A DNA stretch of 64,000 bases from Pseudomonas marginalis (GTDB taxonomy: Bacteria; Pseudomonadota; Gammaproteobacteria; Pseudomonadales; Pseudomonadaceae): contig NZ_JALJWV010000001.1 of assembly GCF_024169655.1 (NCBI RefSeq), forward strand, positions 687,001-751,000, read 5' to 3'. Below the pieces are notes generated by a model that saw nothing but the letters and a program-made list of their open reading frames with translations, was not told the DNA's origin and did not search any database. Made by a program: the position numbers and the translations under genes. Positions 32,629 to 41,486 of the stretch are shown in pieces. Each line of letters begins with the position of its first letter. Position 1 is the stretch's first letter.

Positions 32629-33083
32629 ACCCCGTTTCCGCCATCTCGCCTGAACGCCTGAACCTGCGTGAGTTTCGGCTAGATCGTGTACCGGTGATCG
32701 ACGCCTTGGTGCCGTGGGAGGACCGGCGACTGTTTGCCCAGTTGTTGAATGATGACAGCCACGACGCAGGTCAATGGCCGTCCCTGGCCGGAATCAAGGC
32801 TTCAGGCGATATCTCCCTGGTCGATGCGTTGAGCGAGCGCCTGGTTTCGCGGATTGACGGCGCTTCGCAGTGGCCGCTGACGGCGGTCTTGTACTTGCCG
32901 CACCTGGGGCGGATCGACAGCAGCATCGGTCGAGAGCAGGGCGCCTGGACGATTGAGTTGCAGGCCGAGCGCGAGAGCACGACGCGCTGGCTCAGCGGGG
33001 TACGGCAGCAGTGTGAGCAAAGGCTTGCCGAGAGCCTCGCGCGGCCTGTCAGCCTGCGCTTAACCCCCACGGCGCGGGCATGA
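32625..33083 (+). CDS. sctP: T3SS substrate-switch protein SctP (HrpP/RspP)
   Basis: This 152-residue protein starts at the ATG at 32625 (ATGA overlap with sctO). The C-terminal half (WPLTAVLYLPHLGRIDSSIGREQGAWTIELQAE...CEQRLAESLARPVSLRLTP) corresponds to the T3S4-like switch domain of HrpP/YscP, which controls the change from pilus to effector export. The ruler part is very short, as in hrp1 systems with long pili. Confidence 0.8.
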   Translation: MNPVSAISPERLNLREFRLDRVPVIDALVPWEDRRLFAQLLNDDSHDAGQWPSLAGIKASGDISLVDALSERLVSRIDGASQWPLTAVLYLPHLGRIDSSIGREQGAWTIELQAERESTTRWLSGVRQQCEQRLAESLARPVSLRLTPTARA

Positions 33084-34093
33084 TGATGCCCGCTCTGGCG
33101 TTGCCCTCGGTCAAGGGCGATGTGGCGGCGGCCCGTCTGCGGTTGGGGCGCGGATTGCGTATGCCGTATCAGGTGGGCGAGCTGCGTGGCGAGTTACGGC
33201 TGGAGCCCGGCGCTGCCCCCGTGGGCATCCAGCCGCTGTGTTTCGAAACCGCCTGCGGCGTATTGGGGTTCAGTGAGCCGGGGCCGCAATTCAGCTTGCT
33301 GGGTGAATGCCCGGTGACGTTGGCACAGGCGGGCAACGATCCGGACTCCTGGTTCTGGGCCTTGTTTCAGCATCATTTGAGCGCCCAGGTGCGGGCGCTG
33401 TTGGGGCATTTGCGGCTACTGCCCTCTGCGCGGCCATTGAACTTCGGTTGCCGGCTGTGCGTGACGCTCGGCGCGTCCCACGTCGTGGGTTACCTGTGGC
33501 TGTCGGCGCAGAGCTTTCTGGCGTTGTGCGAGGCCGGGGCGTGGCGCCGCATGGCCAGCCCGATGCCGGCGCGTTTTCAGTTGGCGCTGCCCGTGACGAT
33601 CGGGCGCCTGCGCGTCCCCCTCAGCCAATTGCGCGGTCTGCGGGCCGGCGACGTGCTGGTGTTCGAACAGGCGTTTTTCCAAGCCCATGGCGAGGGTCAT
33701 GTGCAGGTCGGCGGGCACCGTCTGTGTGTGTTTATTGATGATGAATCCGGGCCTATCTGCCTGACCCTTACTTCGATCGAGGAAGCGCCTTTGGACGACG
33801 ATTTTGCAACACCGCCCTACTCGGGACATGAAGACGACACGCCGGTGATGGATGTCTTTGGGCATGAGCCGTTCGATGAACTGAGCATGGCGCTCAATGT
33901 GCGATGCGGCACGCTCAACCTGACCCTCGGCGAGCTGCGCAACCTGGCGCCCGGCGCGGTGCTGGGCATTTCCGGGTATGCACCGGGCATGGCCGGGTTG
34001 TATTACGGCGACCGCCCGCTGGGCGTGGGGCAATTGGTGGAAGTGGACGGGCGCTTGGGGTTGCAGATGTCTCGTGTGATCTTTTCCCGATGA
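33080..34093 (+). CDS. sctQ: T3SS cytoplasmic ring protein SctQ (HrcQ), unsplit form
   Basis: This 337-residue C-ring/pod protein of the FliN/YscQ family has two SpoA-like domains near 185-245 and 265-335. The last reads [26 protein letters not shown]...[16 protein letters not shown]. In P. syringae this is split into hrcQa and hrcQb; here one uninterrupted frame covers both. An internal ATG at 33848 (MDVFGHEP) could give a separate HrcQb-like product. It overlaps sctP and sctR by 4 bp each. Confidence 0.9.
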   Translation: MMMPALALPSVKGDVAAARLRLGRGLRMPYQVGELRGELRLEPGAAPVGIQPLCFETACGVLGFSEPGPQFSLLGECPVTLAQAGNDPDSWFWALFQHHLSAQVRALLGHLRLLPSARPLNFGCRLCVTLGASHVVGYLWLSAQSFLALCEAGAWRRMASPMPARFQLALPVTIGRLRVPLSQLRGLRAGDVLVFEQAFFQAHGEGHVQVGGHRLCVFIDDESGPICLTLTSIEEAPLDDDFATPPYSGHEDDTPVMDVFGHEPFDELSMALNVRCGTLNLTLGELRNLAPGAVLGISGYAPGMAGLYYGDRPLGVGQLVEVDGRLGLQMSRVIFSR

Positions 34094-34743
34094 GTTTTCA
34101 AGGGATAGACCCGATTGTTCTGGCCATGTTCGTGGGCGCATTGTCGTTGATGCCCATGCTGTTGATCGTCTGCACCGCGTTCTTGAAGATCGTGATTGTG
34201 CTGATGATCACCCGCAACGCGATCGGTGTGCAGCAGGTGCCGCCGAGCATGGCCATCAACGGCATCGCGTTGGCGGCGACCCTGTTCATCATGGCGCCCG
34301 TGGGGTATGAGATCGCGGAGGTCGTCAAGGTGACGCCCCTGGACTTGAGCAGTGTGAGCACGCTGCAACAGACCGGGCTTGAAGCGGTGCAGCCGTTGCG
34401 GGCTTTTATGGTGCGTAACAGTGACCCGGACATCCTCACCCACCTGCTGGAAAACACCGCGCGCATGTGGCCGCCGGCCATGGCGCAGGAGGTCCAGCGT
34501 GAAGACCTGATCCTGCTGGTCCCGGCGTATGTGTTGTCGCAGTTGCAGGCGGGGTTCGAGATCGGGTTCCTGATCTACATCCCCTTTATCGTGATTGACC
34601 TGATTGTCTCCAACCTGCTGCTGGCGCTGGGTATGCAAATGGTCTCGCCCATGACCATTTCGCTGCCGCTCAAATTACTGCTGTTTGTGATGGTGTCCGG
34701 CTGGTCGCGGCTGCTGGACAGCCTGTTCCTTTCCTATCTCTGA
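34090..34743 (+). CDS. sctR: T3SS export apparatus protein SctR (HrcR/RscR)
   Basis: This 217-residue membrane protein forms part of the SctRST pore complex. It has the family signatures [37 protein letters not shown] and, near the end, [21 protein letters not shown] with LGMQMVSP. The ATG at 34090 overlaps the sctQ stop; a longer frame from 33904 is a read-through of sctQ. It is intact, unlike the partial clusters known from some P. fluorescens strains. Confidence 0.95.
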   Translation: MSFQGIDPIVLAMFVGALSLMPMLLIVCTAFLKIVIVLMITRNAIGVQQVPPSMAINGIALAATLFIMAPVGYEIAEVVKVTPLDLSSVSTLQQTGLEAVQPLRAFMVRNSDPDILTHLLENTARMWPPAMAQEVQREDLILLVPAYVLSQLQAGFEIGFLIYIPFIVIDLIVSNLLLALGMQMVSPMTISLPLKLLLFVMVSGWSRLLDSLFLSYL

Positions 34744-34750
34744 GCTGCCT

Positions 34751-35014
34751 ATGGAACCGATCGTACTGTTCAAGCAGGGCATGCTGCTGGTGGTGGTGCT
34801 GACGGCGCCGCCGCTGATTGTCGCGGTGATCGTGGGCGTCCTGACGTCGCTGATCCAGGCGTTGATGCAGATACAAGACCAGACGCTGCCCTTCGGTATC
34901 AAGCTGGTCGCCGTTGGCATCACGCTGGTGGTGACCGGGCGCTGGATTGGCCTGGAGTTGGTCCAGTTGATCAACCTGACGTTCGACATGATCGCCCGTT
35001 CGGCTTTGAATTGA
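34751..35014 (+). CDS. sctS: T3SS export apparatus protein SctS (HrcS/RscS)
   Basis: This 87-residue protein has two membrane helices (LLVVVLTAPPLIVAVIVGVL and LVAVGITLVVTGRWIG) linked by the conserved loop SLIQALMQIQDQTLPF. It belongs to the FliQ family and is part of the export pore. It lies 7 bp behind sctR and 9 bp before sctT. Confidence 0.95.
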   Translation: MEPIVLFKQGMLLVVVLTAPPLIVAVIVGVLTSLIQALMQIQDQTLPFGIKLVAVGITLVVTGRWIGLELVQLINLTFDMIARSALN

Positions 35015-35023
35015 GGCGTGCCC

Positions 35024-35812
35024 ATGCTGCTCTATCTTGATTTTATGCCGAGCCTGCTGATTGGCATGGCTCGCATTTACCCCTGCGCTTTTCTCGTCGC
35101 GGCGTTCTGTTTCCAGCACATCCGCGGCATGCCCAGGCACGCCGTGGTGATGGTCATGGCATTGATGCCGGCGCCGGGTATTCACGCGGCGCTGGCGGGC
35201 CAGGAGCTCTCCGCGATGATGTTGGGCGCGCTGGTGTTCAAGGAGGCGATCCTCGGCTTTTTGCTGGGCGTGTTGCTATCGATGCCGTTCTGGATGTTCG
35301 AGTCGGTCGGGGCGCTGCTGGATAACCAGCGGGGGGCTTTGGCCGGTGGGCAGCTCAACCCGTCGCTGGGTCCCGACGCAACGCCGATAGGGCACATGTT
35401 CAAGCAACTGGCGATTTTTTTATTGATGGTCAGCCTGGGCCTGGGCGCGCTGACTCAGGTGATCTGGGACAGCTACCTGATCTGGCCGCCTACGGTGTGG
35501 TTTCCATTGCCGGCGGCCAATGGCTTCAGTGTGTTTGTCGAGCTGGTCGGCGACACCTTCACCCACATGATGCTGTACGCCGCGCCCTTTATCGCCGTGC
35601 TGCTGTTGCTCGAGTTCGGCGTCGCGCTACTGGGGATCTACAGCCCGCAACTGCAGGTGAGTACGCTGGCCCCGCCGATCAAGTGCCTGGCCGGCATCGG
35701 TATTTTGCTGCTGTATTTCGCGCTGCTGCAGGACTTGATCGTCGGACGCATGGCGCTGCTCGGTGACCTCAAGCACTTCCTGGGCCTGCTGTTCAAGGGG
35801 CCTTGGACATGA
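35024..35812 (+). CDS. sctT: T3SS export apparatus protein SctT (HrcT/RscT)
   Basis: This 262-residue protein of the FliR family has about six to eight hydrophobic helices and the conserved LDNQRG motif (ALLDNQRGALAGGQLNP). It forms the apex of the export pore with SctR and SctS. The ATG at 35024 has GAGG 7 bases upstream; the GTG at 35018 is less likely. Its stop overlaps the sctU start (ATGA). Confidence 0.94.
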   Translation: MLLYLDFMPSLLIGMARIYPCAFLVAAFCFQHIRGMPRHAVVMVMALMPAPGIHAALAGQELSAMMLGALVFKEAILGFLLGVLLSMPFWMFESVGALLDNQRGALAGGQLNPSLGPDATPIGHMFKQLAIFLLMVSLGLGALTQVIWDSYLIWPPTVWFPLPAANGFSVFVELVGDTFTHMMLYAAPFIAVLLLLEFGVALLGIYSPQLQVSTLAPPIKCLAGIGILLLYFALLQDLIVGRMALLGDLKHFLGLLFKGPWT

Positions 35813-36906
35813 GTGACTCGGGGGAAAAAAAACACCCCGCCAGTGCCAAGAAACTGCGTGACCAGCGCAAGAAAGGCCAGGTCGCGCAGAGCCAGGACGT
35901 GCCCAAGTTGCTGGTGCTGACGGCCTTGAGCGAGATCGCCTTGTTCACGGCCGACACCAGCATGCAGCGCTTCCAGCAGATGATGGCGCTGCCGATAGCG
36001 CGAATCGGGCAACCGTTTGTGCGTGCCCTGGAAGAGGTGCTGACGGAGGCGTTGGTGTTGTTTTTCTCCTTCGGCCTGATGATGGTCGGGGTCGCGATCG
36101 GGGTGAAGTTGATCAGCAGTTGGATGCAGTTCGGGCTGCTGTTCGCCCCCGAGTCCCTGAAGCTGGACTTCAATCGCGTGAACCCGCTTACCCAGCTCAA
36201 GCAGATGTTCTCCGCCCAGTCCCTGATGAACTTGTTGATGGGCATCGGCAAGTCATTGCTCCTGGGCTTGATACTCTACGTGGTGATTGGCCCGTCACTG
36301 GGGCCCCTGATCAACCTTGCCAACAGCGATCTGCAAACCTACATCCTCGCGCTGATCACACTCTTTCGGCACTTGTTGCATGCGTGTCTGGGGGTGCTGT
36401 TGGTGCTGGCGCTGATCGACCTGACGTTGCAGAAATACTTTTTTGCCAAGCGCATGCGTATGACCCAGGTCGAGGTGGTCAAAGAGTACAAAGACATGGA
36501 GGGCGACCCCCACGTCAAAGGCCAACGGCGCTCGTTGGCCTATCAATTGGCCCAGGAAGAACCCAAGAAAAAGCTGCCCAAGCTGGAGGAGTCGGACATG
36601 CTGGTGGTCAACCCGACGCACTTTGCCGTCGCGTTGTATTACCGCCCCGGCCAAACGCCGCTGCCGAAATTGGTGGCCAAGGGCACGGACGCGAATGCGC
36701 GTAAGCTGATCGATCGAGCCAAGGCGGCGGATGTCCCGGTGATTCAATGCGTATGGTTGGCCCGCACGCTGTACGAGGCAAAACTGGGGGCGAGCATTCC
36801 GCGCGAGACCTTGCACGCGGTGGCGTTGATCTACCGGACCTTGCGCGACCTTGACGATGAGGCCAAGCGTGAAACCCTTGAGTTGCCGGAGTTGGAGCAG
36901 CGCTGA
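35809..36906 (+). CDS. sctU: T3SS autoprotease and specificity switch SctU (HrcU/RscU)
   Basis: This 365-residue protein has four membrane helices in the first ~210 residues, followed by a cytoplasmic domain with the self-cleavage motif NPTH (MLVVNPTHFAVALYY). The N-terminus (GEKKHPASAKKLRDQRKKGQVAQS) is typical of the family. Cleavage between Asn and Pro changes export from pilus to effectors. It is the last gene of the rightward operon; its stop abuts that of hrpV, read from the other strand. Confidence 0.95.
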   Translation: MSDSGEKKHPASAKKLRDQRKKGQVAQSQDVPKLLVLTALSEIALFTADTSMQRFQQMMALPIARIGQPFVRALEEVLTEALVLFFSFGLMMVGVAIGVKLISSWMQFGLLFAPESLKLDFNRVNPLTQLKQMFSAQSLMNLLMGIGKSLLLGLILYVVIGPSLGPLINLANSDLQTYILALITLFRHLLHACLGVLLVLALIDLTLQKYFFAKRMRMTQVEVVKEYKDMEGDPHVKGQRRSLAYQLAQEEPKKKLPKLEESDMLVVNPTHFAVALYYRPGQTPLPKLVAKGTDANARKLIDRAKAADVPVIQCVWLARTLYEAKLGASIPRETLHAVALIYRTLRDLDDEAKRETLELPELEQR

Positions 36907-37278
36907 TCAGCGGCTGGCGAACCCATCCAAGGCTTCAAGGTCGGCCAGCGACAGCATCCGGCTGAGGATTTGATCCACGGCCTCACGCTGGGCAGGCAGG
37001 GCGTGCCAGATGAGCAGTGCGCCCTGGGTATCGAGGCAGATATAGCAGCCGTCAAACGCCATTGCCTGATCGAAGCGGCGCTCCAGCACGCGTTGCAGTT
37101 GCCCGGCGCGCAAGGCCGCCTGGGTGATTTTCAAGGCCAACCCCGGGCGGGCGTTGGCATGCTGTGTGTGCAGGGAGATGCCCTGGCACAACGGCAGATG
37201 AGCGGCATCGCCGCTCACCAGGCTATCGAAGAATGCCCGCCGATGCCGCTCATCGTCAGGCACCCTCCCGGTGTTCAT
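36907..37278 (-). CDS. hrpV: HrpV/RspV, negative regulator of the hrp cascade
   Basis: This 123-residue protein starts at the ATG at 37278 (MNTGRVPDDERHRRAFFDSL), which overlaps hrpT by 4 bp; the longer frame upstream is not supported. In P. syringae HrpV binds the HrpS activator and damps transcription, and HrpG relieves this. Identification relies on position between sctU and hrpT, size and the pattern FDGCYICLDTQGALLIWHALP. Confidence 0.78.
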   Translation of the reverse strand: MNTGRVPDDERHRRAFFDSLVSGDAAHLPLCQGISLHTQHANARPGLALKITQAALRAGQLQRVLERRFDQAMAFDGCYICLDTQGALLIWHALPAQREAVDQILSRMLSLADLEALDGFASR

Positions 37279-37478
37279 CGCTCCAGCGACACCGTTTGAT
37301 AGTCCGAACGCTCCCCGGACGGGCCGGGTTCGACGCGCATCTGTGGCGGCCACCAGATCACCATCTTATCGCTGGTCGATTGTGGGCGTGAGCAGGAGTC
37401 CCCTTTGCAGGTCGGGGTGCAACCGCTGATGAACAACACGGCAGTCATCAGGGTGGCGCACAACAGTCTTGGGTTCAT
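37275..37478 (-). CDS. hrpT: HrpT/RspT, T3SS lipoprotein
   Basis: This 67-residue lipoprotein has a signal sequence with lipobox ISGC at residues 17-20 and a short mature part with two more cysteines. HrpT assists assembly of the HrcC secretin in the outer membrane as a pilotin-like partner. It overlaps sctC (4 bp) and hrpV (4 bp), the same order as in P. syringae. Confidence 0.82.
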   Translation of the reverse strand: MNPRLLCATLMTAVLFISGCTPTCKGDSCSRPQSTSDKMVIWWPPQMRVEPGPSGERSDYQTVSLER

Positions 37479-39616
37479 GGCGTGGTCTTCCGGGTTGGCG
37501 TGAGCAGGGATGGGCGCGGCACATTCAGGTGTTCATCCTTCACCACGGGGCGCATGGCGATAAACACTTCGGCTTCTTCACCCGGCCTGAGCCAGGCGCG
37601 CGGCCAAACGGTGACCGCCAGGGTCTGGCTGTTGCTGCATTCCTTTTCATCGATGCGCACATTGCGCTTGTACTGATTGCGCAGCACCACGACGGCCACA
37701 TTGAACTGCGGCCCGGTGTACCACTGGCTGCGCTCGCTATTGAGCGCCAACAGCTCGCGAGGGGCACACAACGTGTTCAACGCCAGCGGCATCGCTGCGG
37801 CCTTGAAGGCCTTGGGCACTTGGCCGCTGACCAGGTGCGCCAGGGTGCTGGTGATTTCGTTGCGGTTGATCACCGGCTGATGCGGCTCCAGGCGTCGTGC
37901 CAAGGGTTTTAGCGCGGCTTGCAACTCGCGTTGGTCGGCTTGAGGCAAATAACGTGACGGGTCGGACTGATCGCCGATCACGCGTGGGGTGAGAATGAAC
38001 AACCGTTCGCGCCGGTTGTTCTGGCGCTCCGTCGAGGAGAACAGCGCTTTGCCCAGCAACGGAATATCCCCCAGCAAGGGGATCTTGTTTTGCCTGTCCG
38101 CACTATTCGTCACATGGAACCCGCCCACCACCAGTGAGCGTTTTTCCGCCATGACGGCCTGGGTGCTGATCTTGCCTCGACGCACATCGGGGCCGAAGCG
38201 TTCGGGGTTGGACTCGTCGAAGTTACCGTCTTCGATATCCACCGCCAGATGGATCTGATGGCCGCCGCGGCTGGTGATGACGCGGGGCACGACCTGGAAA
38301 CTGGTGCCGACGGTGATGGGCAAGATGGTCGCGTTTTCGGTGCCGGCCGTCAGGTATTGGGTGCGGTTGAAATCAATCACCGCCGGTTGGTTTTCCAGGG
38401 TGAGCACTGACGGGTTGGAAACCATGGTTGCCAGCCCGCGAGCTTCCAGGGCGCGCACGTCGGCGTAAAAACGCTCGCGATTTTCGATCGACAATTGTGA
38501 TGAGGTGCCGGGTGCCATGTTGACGGCGCCGCGGAAGCGACTGTTTTGAAACCCCCAGTTGACGCCGAATTCGCTTAATTGCGAGCGTTCGATGTCGAGG
38601 ATGATTGCGTCGATTTCCACCAGCTTGCGCGCCACATCGAGCTGACTGATCAGGTCGCGGTACATCCCCTGACGCTCCGGCAGGTCATAAATCAGAACCG
38701 CGTTGTTGCGCACGTCGGCCTCGACGCGGATTCGGCTGGGGTTGACCGGCGCCCGGGAAGTCACCGATATGCCGGCGTCCACCGGCCCGGTGGGCGCGGG
38801 TGTGCTGAGCATTTGCCCCAGCAGCGGGTTGCTCAGGCGCGGGAACGCAGGCGCCAGCGGCGCGGGCTGGGACTGCGCGGCGGAGCGTTGAGCCATGCCC
38901 GTGAGCATCGTGGGATTACGCGGGTCCAGCAGCCCGCGCAGCATGGTGGCGACGCCTGGGAGGGTGATTCTTTCGTTGCGGTATTCAATTTGGCGGTCTG
39001 CGGCATTGGCGAACTTGAGCGGGTAGCTCAACACGCTCTGCTTTTCGTCCGGGGAGCGGCGCTGGCTGCTGAACTGCTTGATCTGTTCGATATAGCGCCG
39101 GGGACCGGAGACCAGGACGACGCCGTCCTCCGGCAATTCACCCCAGCCAAAACGACTGTCGAGCAGGCCGATATCGGTCAGTGCTTGCTTGAGGTCGGCA
39201 ATGGTTTCGGACGACACCTCCAGGCGTGCGGACTCCTGCTGATCAAGGGTGCTGATGTGCAGGGTGTTGTTGTAGAGATACCACTGGAAGCGGTGTTCTA
39301 CGCCAAGCCTGTCGAGCAGCGACTGCGGGGTATTGGCGCGTATCTTGCCATTGACGTTGCCCTCCAGCAGGCCCTCGATCTGGAGTTGGGTGCCAAATGT
39401 CTGGGCAAAATCCTCGAGGACTTCACGCAGTGGCTTGTACTGGGCTTCATAGGCGTATGCCGTGTTCTTCCATTCTGCGGGGATGGCGGCGAGGGCGTCT
39501 TGCGCCGGGGCCAGCAAACAGGTCAGGGCGATCAGGTACCGCCAATCGGCTCGTCGTGATGAAGTTTCAGGCGGGTCAATGCGCAAGCTGTCGCGCTTGT
39601 GGATCTTGTTGTGCAT
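37475..39616 (-). CDS. sctC: T3SS outer-membrane secretin SctC (HrcC/RscC)
   Basis: This 713-residue secretin has a signal peptide of about 43 residues (hydrophobic LIALTCLLA, cleavage near ALA-A). N-terminal N0/N1 modules follow (EVLEDFAQTFGTQLQIEG...NTLHISTLDQQ), then an N3-like region and the C-terminal beta-barrel gate with LVEIDAIILDIERSQLSEFGVNWG and GGFHVTNSADRQNKIPLLGDIP. It forms the outer-membrane ring of the injectisome. A later start near the signal peptide is possible, since the first ~20 residues are polar. Confidence 0.94.
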   Translation of the reverse strand: MHNKIHKRDSLRIDPPETSSRRADWRYLIALTCLLAPAQDALAAIPAEWKNTAYAYEAQYKPLREVLEDFAQTFGTQLQIEGLLEGNVNGKIRANTPQSLLDRLGVEHRFQWYLYNNTLHISTLDQQESARLEVSSETIADLKQALTDIGLLDSRFGWGELPEDGVVLVSGPRRYIEQIKQFSSQRRSPDEKQSVLSYPLKFANAADRQIEYRNERITLPGVATMLRGLLDPRNPTMLTGMAQRSAAQSQPAPLAPAFPRLSNPLLGQMLSTPAPTGPVDAGISVTSRAPVNPSRIRVEADVRNNAVLIYDLPERQGMYRDLISQLDVARKLVEIDAIILDIERSQLSEFGVNWGFQNSRFRGAVNMAPGTSSQLSIENRERFYADVRALEARGLATMVSNPSVLTLENQPAVIDFNRTQYLTAGTENATILPITVGTSFQVVPRVITSRGGHQIHLAVDIEDGNFDESNPERFGPDVRRGKISTQAVMAEKRSLVVGGFHVTNSADRQNKIPLLGDIPLLGKALFSSTERQNNRRERLFILTPRVIGDQSDPSRYLPQADQRELQAALKPLARRLEPHQPVINRNEITSTLAHLVSGQVPKAFKAAAMPLALNTLCAPRELLALNSERSQWYTGPQFNVAVVVLRNQYKRNVRIDEKECSNSQTLAVTVWPRAWLRPGEEAEVFIAMRPVVKDEHLNVPRPSLLTPTRKTTP

Positions 39617-39630
39617 AGAGGCTTCTCTGA

Positions 39631-40023
39631 TTAGTACAGCAACGAACGTAGGGAGGTGGGGTTGCGTTGAGGCGCCGCTCTGTGAAGGCGCGCGACGGTG
39701 GCGCGCCAGGTATCGCGTTGGTTGAGCAGGGACTCGAGACAGCGCTGCAGCAGCTGTTCGTCGTGCTTGTCATGCAGGCAATGCAGCAGCCAGAGCGCGC
39801 CACTGGCTGGCGCCTGAGCGAGAGCGCCCTGAAAGTGATCCAGGCTGACCTCGCCCAGTCGCAGCCAGGTCATCAGCAGTGATTTATCTGGGCGAAGTGG
39901 GGTCAGCTGAACACTTAGCAGCAGGCTGTTCGAACAATGACGCAGGACAATTTCGTCATTGTTTTCGAATAACCTTAACTCTCCAGTGCCGCGTCTCAAG
40001 CACTCGGCCAGCAGCGCTTTCAA
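39631..40023 (-). CDS. hrpG: HrpG/RspG, T3SS chaperone-like regulator
   Basis: This 130-residue acidic protein has the alternating strand pattern of class I T3SS chaperones (ELRLFENNDEIVLRHCSNSLLLSVQLTPL...GALWLLHCLHD). In P. syringae HrpG sequesters HrpV and so activates HrpS. It lies directly between hrpF (1 bp gap) and sctC, in the hrpC operon order. Assignment is mainly by position. Confidence 0.72.
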   Translation of the reverse strand: MKALLAECLRRGTGELRLFENNDEIVLRHCSNSLLLSVQLTPLRPDKSLLMTWLRLGEVSLDHFQGALAQAPASGALWLLHCLHDKHDEQLLQRCLESLLNQRDTWRATVARLHRAAPQRNPTSLRSLLY

Positions 40024-40024
40024 T

Positions 40025-40243
40025 TTACTGTCCGCTGTCCAGGCCGGACTTCAGGAGCATATGTTTTACGCGGGTGTGTTCGTTGAAGACGTATTCGGAT
40101 GTTCGATGCTTGGCGACGAGATCGAAAAAAAACGCCATGTCTTCGTCCGCCCCGGAATTGCTTTCTGCTGCTTGGGTGAGGTCTCTTTTAACCACCCGTG
40201 CGTCGTTTAGAAGCCGATTGGTATAACCGTCGTAATAGTTCAT
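40025..40243 (-). CDS. hrpF: HrpF/RspF, small T3SS protein
   Basis: This 72-residue helical protein (LLNDARVVKRDLTQAAE...AFFFDLVAKHRTSEYVFNEHTRVKHMLLKSG) is required for pilus assembly in P. syringae and is proposed to chaperone the pilin. It is the first gene of the hrpF-hrpG-sctC-hrpT-hrpV operon; a near-consensus hrp box lies about 30 bp upstream. Confidence 0.72.
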   Translation of the reverse strand: MNYYDGYTNRLLNDARVVKRDLTQAAESNSGADEDMAFFFDLVAKHRTSEYVFNEHTRVKHMLLKSGLDSGQ

Positions 40244-40269
40244 GGATTCACTCCGTTGGGATGTTCTCC

Positions 40270-40297
40270 TTTTTGGTTTGTATGTCGAATTGGTTCC
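40270..40297 (-). promoter_or_regulatory. Near-consensus hrp box before hrpF
   Basis: On the minus strand GGAACC, 15 bases, CCAAAAA: the -35 part is perfect and the -10 part has one mismatch from CCACNNA. Confidence 0.6.
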
Positions 40298-40329
40298 ATG
40301 TGTGGCAATTTATATTTCATTAAGTGTGT

Positions 40330-40926
40330 TTAAAGCCCATCGTTTGAATGGCTGTCGTCAGGCTTCAGGAATAGGTTGACCAAGGACGTCCAGTCGATCC
40401 GAAAGTCCCCCTCTTCGGTATTCAATATGAGCGATTGCGGTTTGATCGTATTGTCCGCGCGCAGTGTCCAGTGCGTACTGCCGCGGTTGGCCAGGCAGGC
40501 CCGCACGGCCTCCAATTCGAGCGGATGGCAAACCAGTGCGGCCTTGACCGCTGGCACATGGCTCGCCAGCAACTGCTTGATCAGGGCAGCCATGCGTTGG
40601 GGGGCGGGGGTGTCTTCAAGCAGCAGGTGAATGGCCTGGTTGGCGATGGCGGTGGCGTATCGTTCAAGGTTGTCACACAAGGCCTGACGCTCGACTTCCC
40701 AGCGTTTGAGTTGCGCGTTGGCACGTTGCCATACTTCCAGGCTGGCTTTTTCGAGCAGCTCTTCGCGCTGGGCGTGTGCCGCCTTCAGCAATTGCCTGGC
40801 CTCGGCCTTTGCCTGATCCACCACACTGCTGGCCTGTGTGTAGCTCGCCAGTGTTTCGCAAGAGATCATGCTCCCCGGCAGGGGCGGCGCGCCGCCTGGC
40901 GAGTTGATTTTATATCGACATAACAT
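40330..40926 (-). CDS. sctL: T3SS stator protein SctL (HrpE/RspE)
   Basis: This 198-residue protein of the FliH/YscL family has an N-terminal coiled coil (VDQAKAEARQLLKAAHAQREELLEKASLEVWQRANAQLKRWE) followed by a C-terminal V-ATPase E-like domain (LASHVPAVKAALVCHPLELEAVRACLAN). It links the ATPase SctN to the cytoplasmic ring. It is the last gene of the pilin operon. Confidence 0.85.
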   Translation of the reverse strand: MLCRYKINSPGGAPPLPGSMISCETLASYTQASSVVDQAKAEARQLLKAAHAQREELLEKASLEVWQRANAQLKRWEVERQALCDNLERYATAIANQAIHLLLEDTPAPQRMAALIKQLLASHVPAVKAALVCHPLELEAVRACLANRGSTHWTLRADNTIKPQSLILNTEEGDFRIDWTSLVNLFLKPDDSHSNDGL

Positions 40927-40928
40927 CG

Positions 40929-41486
40929 TTAATCTCCGTGCTCCTTTGAGGCAGCAGCACTACCGTTCCTGTTCATTGCGCCAATACGCCACACCACCGC
41001 ATGCCAAAGGGTGTCGAGGCGGCTATGGGAGTCACCGAGCGAAAGCGCCTTTTCTTCCAGATCCAAAATGCGCCGGCGGGGAAAGCGCAACCTGATGCGC
41101 TGCCAGGTGGCCGGTGTGACCCAGGCGCAGAGCAATTGCAGCGGGTCATTGTCGGGCTGCACCATATCCAGAGGCAGGGCCTTGGACAGCCTGTTGCACC
41201 ACTGTCGATGGTTGTCATCGAGTGTTGTTGCATAGGCGGGACGGCAGATGCCGTCAATCAGTGCGAGCCCCAGGTCGAGTTGATTCGCTGAGGCGAGTGC
41301 CAGTTGCAGGAGTGCGGGATCGGGCATTGGCGGCAGGCACGGGGCAACACCATAAGGTGCGCCCGCGACGACCTGCCGGCTGCGATGCAGCTCAGTTAGC
41401 GCGGCGTGTTGATCGGGGGTTTTCCAGTCTTCGTGGGCACACAACCAAGGCGTGGCCCACCATTGGGCCCATGAGAGATTACTCAT
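40929..41486 (-). CDS. sctK: T3SS sorting-platform protein SctK (HrpD/RspD)
   Basis: This 185-residue protein starts at the ATG at 41486 (MSNLSWAQWWATPWLCAHEDWK), which overlaps the end of sctJ by 8 bp; an ATG three codons earlier is an alternative. HrpD corresponds to YscK/OrgA-type proteins that anchor the sorting platform to SctD. The C-terminal segment WQRIRLRFPRRRILDLEEKALSLG is the best conserved part. Confidence 0.8.
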   Translation of the reverse strand: MSNLSWAQWWATPWLCAHEDWKTPDQHAALTELHRSRQVVAGAPYGVAPCLPPMPDPALLQLALASANQLDLGLALIDGICRPAYATTLDDNHRQWCNRLSKALPLDMVQPDNDPLQLLCAWVTPATWQRIRLRFPRRRILDLEEKALSLGDSHSRLDTLWHAVVWRIGAMNRNGSAAASKEHGD

